From assembly GCA_007131895.1 (NCBI GenBank), contig SLPR01000025.1, positions 1 through 6,331 of the forward strand: a DNA stretch of 6,331 nt, read 5' to 3'. The translations under genes and the position numbers were made by a program. The notes under the pieces were generated by a model. It was not told the DNA's origin, did not search any database, and saw only the letters and a list, made by a program, of their open reading frames with translations. How positions within the stretch are numbered: position 1 is the stretch's first letter; each line of letters opens with the position of its first letter. Positions 1-6,294 of the stretch are shown in pieces. This DNA comes from Bacteroidales bacterium (GTDB lineage Bacteria; Bacteroidota; Bacteroidia; Bacteroidales; UBA7960).

Positions 1-3000
1 TGCATTGAACAATGAAGAATAAGTACCTACAGCAATACCAATCATAAGAGCAAAAGAGAAACCACGGATAACCTCGCCACCAAACAGGAAGATAATCAAC
101 AACACTCCAATGGTAGTACCTGAAGTATTGAAGGTACGGGAGAGTGTAGAGTTGAGAGCTTTATTGATGTTGACCTTGAGATCTCTTTTGGGATACAACC
201 CTATGTTTTCCCTGATACGGTCAAAAATAATCACCGTATCATTCACCGAATAACCGATGATGGTAAGAATTGCCGCAATAAATGTCTGGTCAATTTCCAT
301 GGTCCAGGGCACAATGTTGTACAAAATGGAGTAGAGTGAAATAACGATGATGGCGTCATGGAAGAGCGTCACAAGTCCTCCCACCCCAAACTGCCACTTC
401 TTAAACCTTGCCGCAACATAAAGGAAGATGATAATCAGAGCTAAAATAACACTGATAACAGCACCCCGTTTGATATCAGCAGCCACAGAGGGCCCGACTT
501 TTTGTGAACTCATGCGACCGATAATCTTGTCATCATCGTCAGAAACAAACTCCTCAAAAGTCAAAGGTGCAACAAAAAACTCTGATATACCTTCAAACAA
601 TCTTCTTTCTGCCAGAGAGTCAGCTGCGGTTGACTCTTCGTCAATAAGAAAAGTGGTTGTAATTTTCACCTGGTTGGAAGGGCCAAAAGTTTTTACTTCA
701 GGAGCTTCCTCAAAATAATCCATCAAAGTAGAGCGCATCTCCACAGTGTTGATATCCTGATCAAAACGAACTACGTAAGAACGGCCACCGGAAAAATCCA
801 CACCATAGCTTAAGCCTCTCACAAAGAAAGATGCAATACCCACGAGGATAACCAATGAAGAAATAAGGTAAAATTTCTTGCGTACGGCCAGGAAGTCAAA
901 ATCGACCTTGGTGAGCATGTCTTTGGAAATCTTGGTGTCGAACTTAATGGGCGTATTCTTTTCAATCCAGTAGGAGAAAATAAGACGTGAAATAAAGATG
1001 GCAGTAAACAATGAACAGATAATACCAATAATAAGGGTTGTAGCAAAGCCCTGAACAGGACCTGAACCAAATACATACAATACAATCCCTGTAAGCAAAG
1101 TGGTAACATTACCGTCTATAATGGCCGAGTAAGCATTTTTATACCCGTCGGCGACGGCTAGTTTTTGTCCTTTACCGGCTCTTATTTCTTCCAGGATACG
1201 CTCATAGATGATCACGTTGGCATCTACCGCCATACCCAGGGTAAGTACGATACCGGCAATACCGGGCAATGTAAGCACAGCGCCCAGTGATGCAAGGACT
1301 CCGAAAATAAAGAAGATATTGGTTACAAGAGCAATATCGGCAACAAAACCTGCCCTGTTATAATAAACAGCCATGTAAATCAATACAAGGATAAAAGCAA
1401 TCACGAAAGAGGTAAGACCACTTGATATGGCTTCTCTACCCAATGTAGGCCCTACGATGGCTTCTTCAACAATTCTTGCCGGTGCAGGCAATGAACCGGC
1501 CCTGAGAATGTTGGCAAGGTCTTGTGCTTCGGCTACTGTAAATCCTCCTGAAATGGAAGAACGTCCTCCGGAAATTTCCTGGTTTACATTGGGGAAGGAA
1601 TACACATAATCATCCAGTACAATGGCGATAGAACTGCCAATATTGGCAGCAGTAAGTCTTCTCCATTCACGGGCACCCTCGCTGTTCATGGCCATGGTAA
1701 CTTCAACACCACCTGCGGGAGTAAAGTCCTGACGTGCATCAACAATAACATCACCGGTAAGTGGTGGCTCACCCCTTGTGGGGACCTTGATGGCAATAAG
1801 TTGTAACATATTCTCTGCACCACCCTGGGGTTTTACTGTCCACAAAAGTTTAAGATCCCTGGGGAATAAACCTTTGATGTTTGGTTGACGAAGGTAACTG
1901 TTAACTCTTGCAGTATCCTGAATAGCAGCACTACCAACCATAGGGCCTCTGCCCAGAAAAGGTTCACCGGTTTGGGGATCCAGAAAAATATTCATATTTA
2001 AAACAGCGAAAAGCGGATTTCTTTGCGCCATTTCTTCATCAATCATCAATTCATCATCTACATCGGTGGCGAGCAGATCGAGTAGCTCGTCATCATCTGC
2101 AGGTTCGGGAACCGCATCCTCTTCCAGGATTTCTTCTGCAGTAAGTTCTTCTACTACAGGGAGTTCATCTTGTTGTTCGATTACTTCTCTCTCTGGTCTT
2201 GGTAGTGCTTCTCTCAGTCTGTCATTGGCTGCAGCAAAAAAGGAGTATAATTCAGAAAACTCATAGGTTTCCCAGAATTCAAGTCTTGCAGTGCCCTGCA
2301 GCAGTCTTCTTACACGATCCTGCTCCTTGATACCGGGCAACTCCACAAGAATACGTCCTGCCTGAAGTTTCTGAATATTGGGTTGAGCAACACCAAACCG
2401 GTCAATCCTGGTGCGCAAAATCTGGAAAGATCTGTCGATGGCATCATCCACTTCTCTGTTGAGCACCCTGAGGACTTCCTCATTGGTGGCATTGAAGCTG
2501 ATGCGATCGCGCATTTCGGGAGTGGAAAAAATGGCTGCGAGACTTGCATTGGGGTCGGTTTCACGAAACGCTCTGCCAAAAAGGGTAATAAAGTTTTCAC
2601 GACTGGTGCGGCTGGCTTCAGTGGCGCTTTCCATCGCCGTCACAAACGTCGGATCCTGGCTGTTGCCTGACAATGCTCTTACAATCTCGGGCACTGCAAT
2701 TTCAAGGGTTACGTTCATTCCGCCACGGAGGTCAAGACCAAGATTGAGTTCTCTCTCTTTTACCTCCTGAAAAGTATATTTTCTCACGCCCATGTTGAAA
2801 ACAACCTGATTGGACATAGAGTCAAGATAAAACCTTTCATAAGTTTGTCTTAATGAATCCATTAATACCATTTCTACAAGCTCATCGCCACCTGACAATT
2901 CCCGGGCAATCGACTGAACTCTTTCACTTTGTGAAAAAGCAACTGCATCACGCTCTACTTTACGGGAAAAATAGGTAAACGATAACTGGTACAGACATAC

Positions 3001-3048
3001 CACAGCAAATGCTATGGCAAAAAATCTAATCAAACCTTTGTTCTGCAT
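1..3048 (-). CDS. secDF: Fused protein translocase subunit SecDF (3' end outside window)
   Basis: This is the inner-membrane accessory subunit of the Sec translocon, which uses the proton gradient to pull exported proteins through SecYEG. The ATG at 3046-3048 starts MQNKGLIRFFAIAFAVVCLY, a first membrane segment at about residues 5-25. The frame stays open for 1016 codons to the left edge. The SecD half shows LGLDLRGG (103-110), a large periplasmic region, TM2 near 541-560, and the TM4 motif with D609-A-N611 (GMAVDANVIIYERI). The SecF half starts with a membrane segment followed by GVDFSGG (749-755), then VGPSVA (851-856) and GYSVNDTVIIFDRI (932-945). D609 and D937 match the conserved membrane aspartates linked to proton coupling in SecDF. 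The last visible residues, FSFALMIGIAVGTYSSLFNA, are the final membrane segment, so only a short tail is missing. Residues 277-345 form an acidic linker rich in E and D. Fusion of SecD and SecF is normal in Bacteroidota. Confidence 0.97.
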   Translation of the reverse strand, partial: MQNKGLIRFFAIAFAVVCLYQLSFTYFSRKVERDAVAFSQSERVQSIARELSGGDELVEMVLMDSLRQTYERFYLDSMSNQVVFNMGVRKYTFQEVKERELNLGLDLRGGMNVTLEIAVPEIVRALSGNSQDPTFVTAMESATEASRTSRENFITLFGRAFRETDPNASLAAIFSTPEMRDRISFNATNEEVLRVLNREVDDAIDRSFQILRTRIDRFGVAQPNIQKLQAGRILVELPGIKEQDRVRRLLQGTARLEFWETYEFSELYSFFAAANDRLREALPRPEREVIEQQDELPVVEELTAEEILEEDAVPEPADDDELLDLLATDVDDELMIDEEMAQRNPLFAVLNMNIFLDPQTGEPFLGRGPMVGSAAIQDTARVNSYLRQPNIKGLFPRDLKLLWTVKPQGGAENMLQLIAIKVPTRGEPPLTGDVIVDARQDFTPAGGVEVTMAMNSEGAREWRRLTAANIGSSIAIVLDDYVYSFPNVNQEISGGRSSISGGFTVAEAQDLANILRAGSLPAPARIVEEAIVGPTLGREAISSGLTSFVIAFILVLIYMAVYYNRAGFVADIALVTNIFFIFGVLASLGAVLTLPGIAGIVLTLGMAVDANVIIYERILEEIRAGKGQKLAVADGYKNAYSAIIDGNVTTLLTGIVLYVFGSGPVQGFATTLIIGIICSLFTAIFISRLIFSYWIEKNTPIKFDTKISKDMLTKVDFDFLAVRKKFYLISSLVILVGIASFFVRGLSYGVDFSGGRSYVVRFDQDINTVEMRSTLMDYFEEAPEVKTFGPSNQVKITTTFLIDEESTAADSLAERRLFEGISEFFVAPLTFEEFVSDDDDKIIGRMSSQKVGPSVAADIKRGAVISVILALIIIFLYVAARFKKWQFGVGGLVTLFHDAIIVISLYSILYNIVPWTMEIDQTFIAAILTIIGYSVNDTVIIFDRIRENIGLYPKRDLKVNINKALNSTLSRTFNTSGTTIGVLLIIFLFGGEVIRGFSFALMIGIAVGTYSSLFNA

Positions 3049-3138
3049 GTTATCTGTTTTTAAATTTAATTTTTGGTTCCGACCTGAGTGGAATTTTTAT
3101 AGTATTGGATTATCCAGTGATGATTCTCAAAAAGGCTG

Positions 3139-3169
3139 CAAAGATAGAGTTTCAAAACTTAATATACAA
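3139..3169 (-). promoter_or_regulatory. secDF promoter (Bacteroidota -33/-7 type)
   Basis: On the minus strand TATCTTTG (3139-3146) matches the Bacteroidota -7 consensus TAnnTTTG exactly. A TTG at 3167-3169, 20 bases upstream, serves as the -33 element. Transcription would start near 3132, giving a leader of about 85 nt before the secDF ATG. This suggests secDF can be expressed independently of the protease gene upstream. The leader is A-rich before the start codon and has no clear Shine-Dalgarno sequence, as is usual in this phylum. The call rests on consensus match and position only. Confidence 0.6.
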
Positions 3170-3302
3170 CGTCAATTTACATTTACATCCACCTTTTTGT
3201 TTACCTGGAATTAACAAATGCCCCCTTTTGCAACTTATCTTTTTGTCGTTAAGTAAGTTATTATGTTTTCGATGGCAAATTTAGAGGTTTTTTTCGGCAA
3301 TG

Positions 3303-3337
3303 AAAAAAAAAGGTTTATTTTAACTTTCAAGAGTTAA
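3303..3337 (-). terminator. Weak possible terminator of the aspartic protease gene
   Basis: On the minus strand a 6-bp AT-rich stem (TTAACT, loop CTTGAA, AGTTAA; 3320-3337) overlaps the stop codon. Eight bases later there is a run of nine T (3303-3311). The stem is short and AT-rich and the T-run is not directly adjacent, so this is a poor intrinsic terminator at best. The T-run could also pair with the T-rich plus-strand stretch at 3288-3295 to form a second A/T hairpin. Confidence 0.25.
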
Positions 3338-3745
3338 GATTTGTCTTTTGTAATCAATTCCCGCTCCGAACCGAATCAGCCAGTCACCCCCAATTACACC
3401 ATCAATGCGGTCGAGATCATAAGCAGCATAAGCTTTGTTTATACTCTCCATTTGAACTAATAAAACCTTACAGTTTTTTATTTGCAGTTTCCCAAGGGCT
3501 ATCTCTTTAATTTCTGTCTCAAAAATTTCGGCCGTAGCATTGCCAATACCTGTGAAGGTGCTGTTGTATGGTAAAATTATACTCTCCTGAAATACCTGGC
3601 GTATCCGTCCCAAATCAAAAGCTGTAAGAGAAGCACCGGTATCAATTAGCATATTGAATTTGAACCCTGATAGCAAAGCTGAACAAATTATATGATGTCC
3701 CCGGGACGGAATGTCAATGATTGTAAAGGGTATTTTGTATTGCAT
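3320..3745 (-). CDS. Retropepsin-like aspartic protease family protein
   Basis: This is a small single-domain protein of 141 residues from the ATG at 3743-3745. MLIDTGASLTAFD (residues 32-44) carries the catalytic D-T-G-A motif (D35) typical of retroviral-type aspartyl proteases. GVIGGDWL (116-123) matches the second conserved element, a hydrophobic-hydrophobic-G motif, and is followed by the C-terminal strand QILTLE. One active-site motif per chain implies a homodimer if it is an active peptidase. No signal peptide or membrane segment is seen, so it is probably cytoplasmic. The frame also opens at a TTG (3791-3793), adding 16 residues. I prefer the internal ATG because family members start with a similar M-x-Y/T-K-I-P-L-x-I-I strand close to the N-terminus. 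It lies upstream of secDF on the same strand with a 274-bp interval. The substrate is unknown and peptidase activity is inferred from motifs only. Confidence 0.85.
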   Translation of the reverse strand: MQYKIPFTIIDIPSRGHHIICSALLSGFKFNMLIDTGASLTAFDLGRIRQVFQESIILPYNSTFTGIGNATAEIFETEIKEIALGKLQIKNCKVLLVQMESINKAYAAYDLDRIDGVIGGDWLIRFGAGIDYKRQILTLES

Positions 3746-3848
3746 ATCTTTGGTTTTTGCTTGGATTTCGGCGTTTATCAAATGATTAATCAAATTAAGT
3801 CCGAACTTATATAGCCAATCTCAGGGAATTTTCATGTTCCTTAAAGCT

Positions 3849-3878
3849 ACCGCTGACTTTAATCGGTTTAAAAGCGGT
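3849..3878. repeat. Bulged inverted repeat (stem-loop) in the divergent spacer
   Basis: Outer arms ACCGCT (3849-3854) and AGCGGT (3873-3878) are perfectly complementary. Inside them TTTAA (3858-3862) pairs with TTAAA (3868-3872) around a 5-nt loop, leaving a 3-nt bulge (3855-3857). The left inner segment can alternatively pair with TTAAAG at 3841-3846. No T-run follows on either strand, so it does not look like a terminator. It sits about 100-130 bases upstream of the protease ATG and could be a leader structure or an operator; function unknown. Confidence 0.4.
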
Positions 3879-3975
3879 GCGAATATAAGAAATTCGTGAA
3901 CTCTGCCGGCAAAATATTATCAACTGTGGAACCAAAAGCAGTGAAGCAAACACTTTCCTTTTCATAATGTGAACT

Positions 3976-4017
3976 TTTGGTTGTCATCTCAGGTCTGACA
4001 TATTTGCTTTAAATTTG
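3976..4017 (+). promoter_or_regulatory. Tentative promoter region of the TerB/J-domain gene
   Basis: TAAATTTG (4010-4017) matches the Bacteroidota -7 consensus TAnnTTTG and would give a leader of about 32 nt before the ATG at 4056. Its nearest upstream TTG (3981-3983) is 26 bases away, too far for a standard -33 element. An alternative is CATATTTG (3999-4006), which lacks the first T but has TTTG (3976-3979) at an ideal 19-base spacing. Which of the two is used cannot be decided from sequence. Confidence 0.4.
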
Positions 4018-4055
4018 CATTTTTAAAAAACAATGACATCAACTTATATCAAAAA

Positions 4056-4796
4056 ATGAACAAAGCAGGATACGGAAAATGGGTTTTAGGCGGACTGGGA
4101 TGGGCTTTTGGTGGTCCTATCGGAGCTATTCTGGGGTTTGTGATGGGCTCTGCATTTGACAGTATGAACTCCGGTGAATTTGAATACAAAACTACGGATA
4201 CGGACAAGGGTACCCAACCCGGAGACTTCAGGGTCAGCCTGTTGATACTTTCTGCTGCTGTAATGAAAGCGGATGGAAAGTTGCTGAAATCGGAACTTGA
4301 TTTCATCAAAGGTTTTTTTGTGCAAAATTTTGGGGTAGCTCAAACCCAGAATTATATGCGGGCCTTTCGTGATATTCTCAAACAGGATATTCCCCTGCAG
4401 GATGTTTGTCTGCAAATACGTTCGCACATGGATTTGCACAGCCGTCTGCAACTTCTGCACTTTCTGTTTGGGATTGCCCTGGCCGACGGACATTCTCATC
4501 CAAAAGAAATAAAGGTTATTGAAGATGTTTCCAATTGGCTCAACATCAATCAGCAGGATTTTATTTCCATCAAAAACATGTTTGTTAAAGAAACGGACAG
4601 TGCATACAAAATACTGGAAATATCAACTTCAGCCAGTGATGAGGAAGTAAAAAAGGCATATAGGACCATGGCATTGAAATACCATCCCGATAGAGTGAGT
4701 CACCTGGGGGATGAATTTCAGCATGCGGCAAAAGAAAAATTCCAGAAGGTAAATGATGCCTGGTATACCATAAAGAAAGAAAGAGGTATTAGTTAG
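4056..4796 (+). CDS. TerB and J-domain co-chaperone, DjlA-like
   Basis: This 246-residue protein is built like DjlA, a membrane-anchored DnaJ-family partner that stimulates the ATPase of DnaK. Residues 8-32 are a glycine-rich hydrophobic segment (VLGGLGWAFGGPIGAILGFV) with GxxxG spacing, likely a membrane anchor. Residues about 55-178 form a TerB-type helical domain with its two characteristic acidic repeats, KADGKLLKSE (71-80) and LADGHSHPKE (142-151). Residues about 183-241 form a C-terminal J domain: YKILEIS, then EEVKKAYRTMALKYHPDR with the essential H210-P211-D212, then FQKVNDAW. The J domain would face the cytoplasm. There is no glycine/phenylalanine or zinc-finger region, so it is not canonical DnaJ. 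The ATG at 4056 follows an A-tract leader; another ATG at 4033 is out of frame. The gene converges on the phosphatase gene, 28 bp away. I do not assign djlA because orthology to the E. coli protein is unproven. Confidence 0.92.
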   Translation: MNKAGYGKWVLGGLGWAFGGPIGAILGFVMGSAFDSMNSGEFEYKTTDTDKGTQPGDFRVSLLILSAAVMKADGKLLKSELDFIKGFFVQNFGVAQTQNYMRAFRDILKQDIPLQDVCLQIRSHMDLHSRLQLLHFLFGIALADGHSHPKEIKVIEDVSNWLNINQQDFISIKNMFVKETDSAYKILEISTSASDEEVKKAYRTMALKYHPDRVSHLGDEFQHAAKEKFQKVNDAWYTIKKERGIS

Positions 4797-4824
4797 TATA
4801 ATATGTGTTGCATCAACCAACAAC

Positions 4825-5559
4825 TCATTTTACTTCCAAACAAACAATGGAAATATTATCCTTTCCCCCTTTTCGGTTGGTCTCAACAACAAGTTCTTCA
4901 ACCTTTAAAGGGGAAAGAAAGGCTGCTATCTCATTATCCGACAGCATATCGGTAAGACCATCGCTGCACAATAAAAAGACACTTCCTCCCTTTAAATAAC
5001 CTGTAACATCAAAAACATCAATATTGGGTTTGCGGATTGCGCCAATGCAATTCACAAGCATATTGGACCTAACATTAGAAAATCCTGAAGCCTCAGCCAT
5101 GGTATGGTCACGGGTAAGCATTTTCAATTCTTTGTTTTGAAATACATAAGCCCTGCTGTCGCCGGCATTGAATACATAAGCACCTTTTGATCCCACAAAC
5201 ATACCTGTAAGGGTTGTGCCCATTCCCTTCAGCGAAAAATCAGCCTCTCCTTTTGCCAGTAGTTCCTGATGGATTTCATAAAGCCAGACAGTAAGTTCTT
5301 GTTGAAATCTTTCGAGCGATACATCAGGGTCAGTAGTTTTGGCAAACGACATGAGGCTTTCCAGCACCAGACGGCTGGCTATCTCTCCTGCCTTATGGCC
5401 TCCCATACCATCGGCAATGGCAGTTACAATACTGCGCTCCAATTGAATATTGAGTGAACGACTCCCTTCAGTAAAAACCTCCCACGGAATAAATACATGA
5501 TCTTCATTATTTGCCCTTAATTTCCCCCTGTCACTTATGGCTTCGATTCTGAAAAACAT
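4825..5559 (-). CDS. PP2C-type serine/threonine protein phosphatase
   Basis: This is a metal-dependent phosphatase of the PPM/PP2C family, 244 residues and essentially the catalytic domain alone, as in bacterial PrpC/Stp proteins. Family motifs appear in order: SDRGKLRANNED (9-20, with D20), ADGMGGHKAGEIAS (49-62, metal ligand D50 and G51), GMGTTLTG (112-119), NAGDSRAY (131-138), LTRDHT (148-153), LCSDGLTD (197-204, D199) and GGKDNISIV (231-239, D234-N235). All expected metal-binding aspartates are present, so it should be active. No signal peptide or membrane segment is seen, so it is predicted cytoplasmic, removing phosphate from Ser/Thr of proteins. Such genes often sit beside a Hanks-type kinase or FHA gene, but none is in the window, so the substrate is unknown. 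ATG at 5557-5559 is preceded by an A-rich leader and a strong promoter match. The stop is TGA at 4825-4827. Confidence 0.96.
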   Translation of the reverse strand: MFFRIEAISDRGKLRANNEDHVFIPWEVFTEGSRSLNIQLERSIVTAIADGMGGHKAGEIASRLVLESLMSFAKTTDPDVSLERFQQELTVWLYEIHQELLAKGEADFSLKGMGTTLTGMFVGSKGAYVFNAGDSRAYVFQNKELKMLTRDHTMAEASGFSNVRSNMLVNCIGAIRKPNIDVFDVTGYLKGGSVFLLCSDGLTDMLSDNEIAAFLSPLKVEELVVETNRKGGKDNISIVCLEVK

Positions 5560-5599
5560 TTGTTGACTAATTTCTATTTTTACAAAAAAGTATCTATGC

Positions 5600-5630
5600 C
5601 AAAGGTATTAATATAAATCAAAAATTCAAA
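5600..5630 (-). promoter_or_regulatory. Phosphatase gene promoter (Bacteroidota -33/-7 type)
   Basis: On the minus strand TTTG (5627-5630) and TACCTTTG (5600-5607) are separated by 19 bases, a full match to the Bacteroidota promoter pattern TTTG-N19-TAnnTTTG. Transcription would start near 5593, about 34 nt upstream of the phosphatase ATG. This is the best promoter match in the window and argues that the phosphatase gene is transcribed alone. Confidence 0.7.
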
Positions 5631-5799
5631 TGTCTTCGGAGATTTTGGATAAAACAATCCCCCTTTGGGATCATCCCCCCTCTGATTATCATCCAATGTG
5701 AGGTCTAAAACACAATGATATTGTGTAGGATATGAATGAAAAAGCAACTTTTTTTCTGCTTCTATATATCTGTATTTAAACTCATTACAATATGTTTTC
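5608..5799. other. Non-coding spacer upstream of the phosphatase promoter
   Basis: This stretch belongs to the 336-bp divergent spacer 5560-5895. It contains a short C-rich segment (5658-5680), where ATCCC (5657-5661) and GGGAT (5667-5671) could form a small hairpin, and the 17-bp palindrome at 5710-5726. A 73-codon open frame on the minus strand (5580-5801) crosses it and the phosphatase promoter, but I do not believe it is a gene. No tRNA or recognisable RNA family was seen. A plus-strand small RNA ending at the hairpin at 5800-5837 is possible but has no promoter that I can identify. Confidence 0.5.
5710..5726. repeat. 17-bp palindrome, possible operator
   Basis: ACACAAT (5710-5716) and ATTGTGT (5720-5726) are perfect inverted repeats around the 3-base centre GAT. 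The size and short centre suit a dimeric DNA-binding protein. The ATTGTG half-site recurs in the larger hairpin at 5800-5831. It lies about 80 bases upstream of the phosphatase -33 box and about 130 bases upstream of the Rrf2 gene's -7 box. Binding by any protein is an inference. Confidence 0.4.
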
Positions 5800-5837
5800 A
5801 AGAATTGTGGTAAAATAATACCACAATTCTTTTTTTT
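5800..5837 (+). terminator. Perfect 13-bp hairpin with T8 tract (terminator-like), just upstream of the Rrf2 gene
   Basis: The left arm AAGAATTGTGGTA (5800-5812) and right arm TACCACAATTCTT (5819-5831) are perfectly complementary around a 6-nt AT loop. A run of eight T (5830-5837) follows on the plus strand, the classic layout of a Rho-independent terminator for rightward transcription. No plus-strand gene precedes it for about 1 kb (the last ends at 4796). It may therefore end read-through from the J-domain gene or a small RNA. It may instead be an operator, because its right arm lies only some 22 bases before the -7 box of the Rrf2 gene. The stem is AT-rich, so its strength is moderate. Confidence 0.6.
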
Positions 5838-5861
5838 GTTTCAAAAACATTTATACATTTG
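5835..5861 (+). promoter_or_regulatory. Probable promoter of the Rrf2-family gene
   Basis: TACATTTG (5854-5861) matches the Bacteroidota -7 consensus TAnnTTTG exactly. The only nearby -33 candidate, TTTG at 5835-5838, is 15 bases away, shorter than the usual 19-21, so this promoter may be weak or need activation. Transcription would start near 5868, giving a leader of about 28 nt. The hairpin ending at 5831 directly abuts the -33 region. Confidence 0.5.
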
Positions 5862-5895
5862 CGTATTCTTTTACCTGTTTACCTATATAAAAATT

Positions 5896-6294
5896 ATGAG
5901 CAAAATCTTTAATATATCAGAAGCCGCCACCATCGCCCTTCACTCCATGGGATTGATAGCCCGCAGTGAGAAAGTGATCAATGCGCAGGAAATAGCTGAT
6001 ATAACAGGTTTCTCTAAAAATCATATTTCTAAAATACTGCAACAACTGGTAAAGAACGGCTACCTTATTTCAACCCGGGGTCCCAAAGGAGGATTCATAG
6101 TAAGCGAAAAATCCAAAAATGTGAGTTTGCTTGAAATCTACAACGTGATAGAAGGCGATTTGGAAGAAACAACAGGTTGCAAAATGCACTGCGACAACTG
6201 CCCTTTCAGTTCCTGCATATTTGGTGGTCTGGAACAAAAATTCTCCAATGAATTCAGAGATTACCTGGTAAGCAAAAAGGTAGCAGAATTGTGA
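5896..6294 (+). CDS. Rrf2-family transcriptional regulator with four-cysteine cluster
   Basis: This 132-residue protein is a winged-helix regulator of the Rrf2 family (relatives IscR, NsrR, CymR). The helix-turn-helix lies at about residues 28-57: NAQEIADITGFSKNHISKIL, then LVKNGYL. The wing RGPKGGFIVS (61-70) is the family's typical G-x-x-G-G-aromatic element. A dimerisation helix follows (about 77-90, LLEIYNVIEG). After it comes a cysteine cluster C95-x3-C99-x2-C102-x4-C107, which may bind an Fe-S cluster and sense oxygen, nitric oxide or iron status. The spacing differs from the three-cysteine pattern of IscR and NsrR. ATG at 5896 is preferred over an upstream TTG (5836): the 20 extra residues are hydrophobic, overlap the hairpin's T-run and promoter, and lack Rrf2 similarity, whereas MSKIFNISEAATIALHSM is a typical family start. 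The regulated genes are probably outside the window, to the right or elsewhere. Confidence 0.93.
   Translation: MSKIFNISEAATIALHSMGLIARSEKVINAQEIADITGFSKNHISKILQQLVKNGYLISTRGPKGGFIVSEKSKNVSLLEIYNVIEGDLEETTGCKMHCDNCPFSSCIFGGLEQKFSNEFRDYLVSKKVAEL

Larger units (their letters stand above)
3746..4055. other. Divergent spacer between the protease and the TerB/J-domain gene
   Basis: This 310-bp stretch has no coding region that I can support. It separates two divergently transcribed genes. It contains a bulged stem-loop at 3849-3878 and a tentative plus-strand promoter near 3976-4017. I could not find a TAnnTTTG box on the minus strand to serve the protease gene, so that promoter remains unidentified. 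No tRNA, repeat array or mobile-element end was seen. Confidence 0.6.

Noticed and set aside
2310..2770. Overlapping open frames on both strands inside secDF.
   Set aside because: They are in other frames than a clearly intact SecDF reading and encode low-complexity or unrecognisable peptides; shadows of the real gene.
3276..3283. A second minus-strand -7 match (TAAATTTG) upstream of secDF.
   Set aside because: No TTG or TTTG lies at acceptable spacing upstream; the match at 3139-3169 is better.
3721..3752. A plus-strand TTG-N21-TATCTTTG promoter match.
   Set aside because: It lies across the start of the divergent protease gene and would give a 300-nt leader to the J-domain gene; nearer candidates exist at 3976-4017.
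3746..3793. N-terminal extension of the aspartic protease from a TTG codon.
   Set aside because: The ATG at 3743-3745 places the conserved first strand at the N-terminus, and the extra 16 residues add no family feature.
4086..4499. A 137-codon minus-strand frame within the TerB/J-domain gene.
   Set aside because: It is antisense to a gene with clear TerB and J domains and shows no domain of its own.
5657..5680. A C-rich segment with ATCCC/GGGAT arms, considered as a repeat unit or attachment site.
   Set aside because: The stem is only 5 bp and I see no second copy in the window.
5580..5801. A 73-codon open frame on the minus strand upstream of the phosphatase gene.
   Set aside because: It covers the strong phosphatase promoter, has no recognisable domain, is rich in residues expected from translated AT-rich spacer, and its start abuts the hairpin. 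Treated as chance.
5836..5895. N-terminal extension of the Rrf2 gene from a TTG codon.
   Set aside because: The extra 20 residues are unlike Rrf2 starts and overlap the T-run and the -7 box. The ATG at 5896 fits the family.
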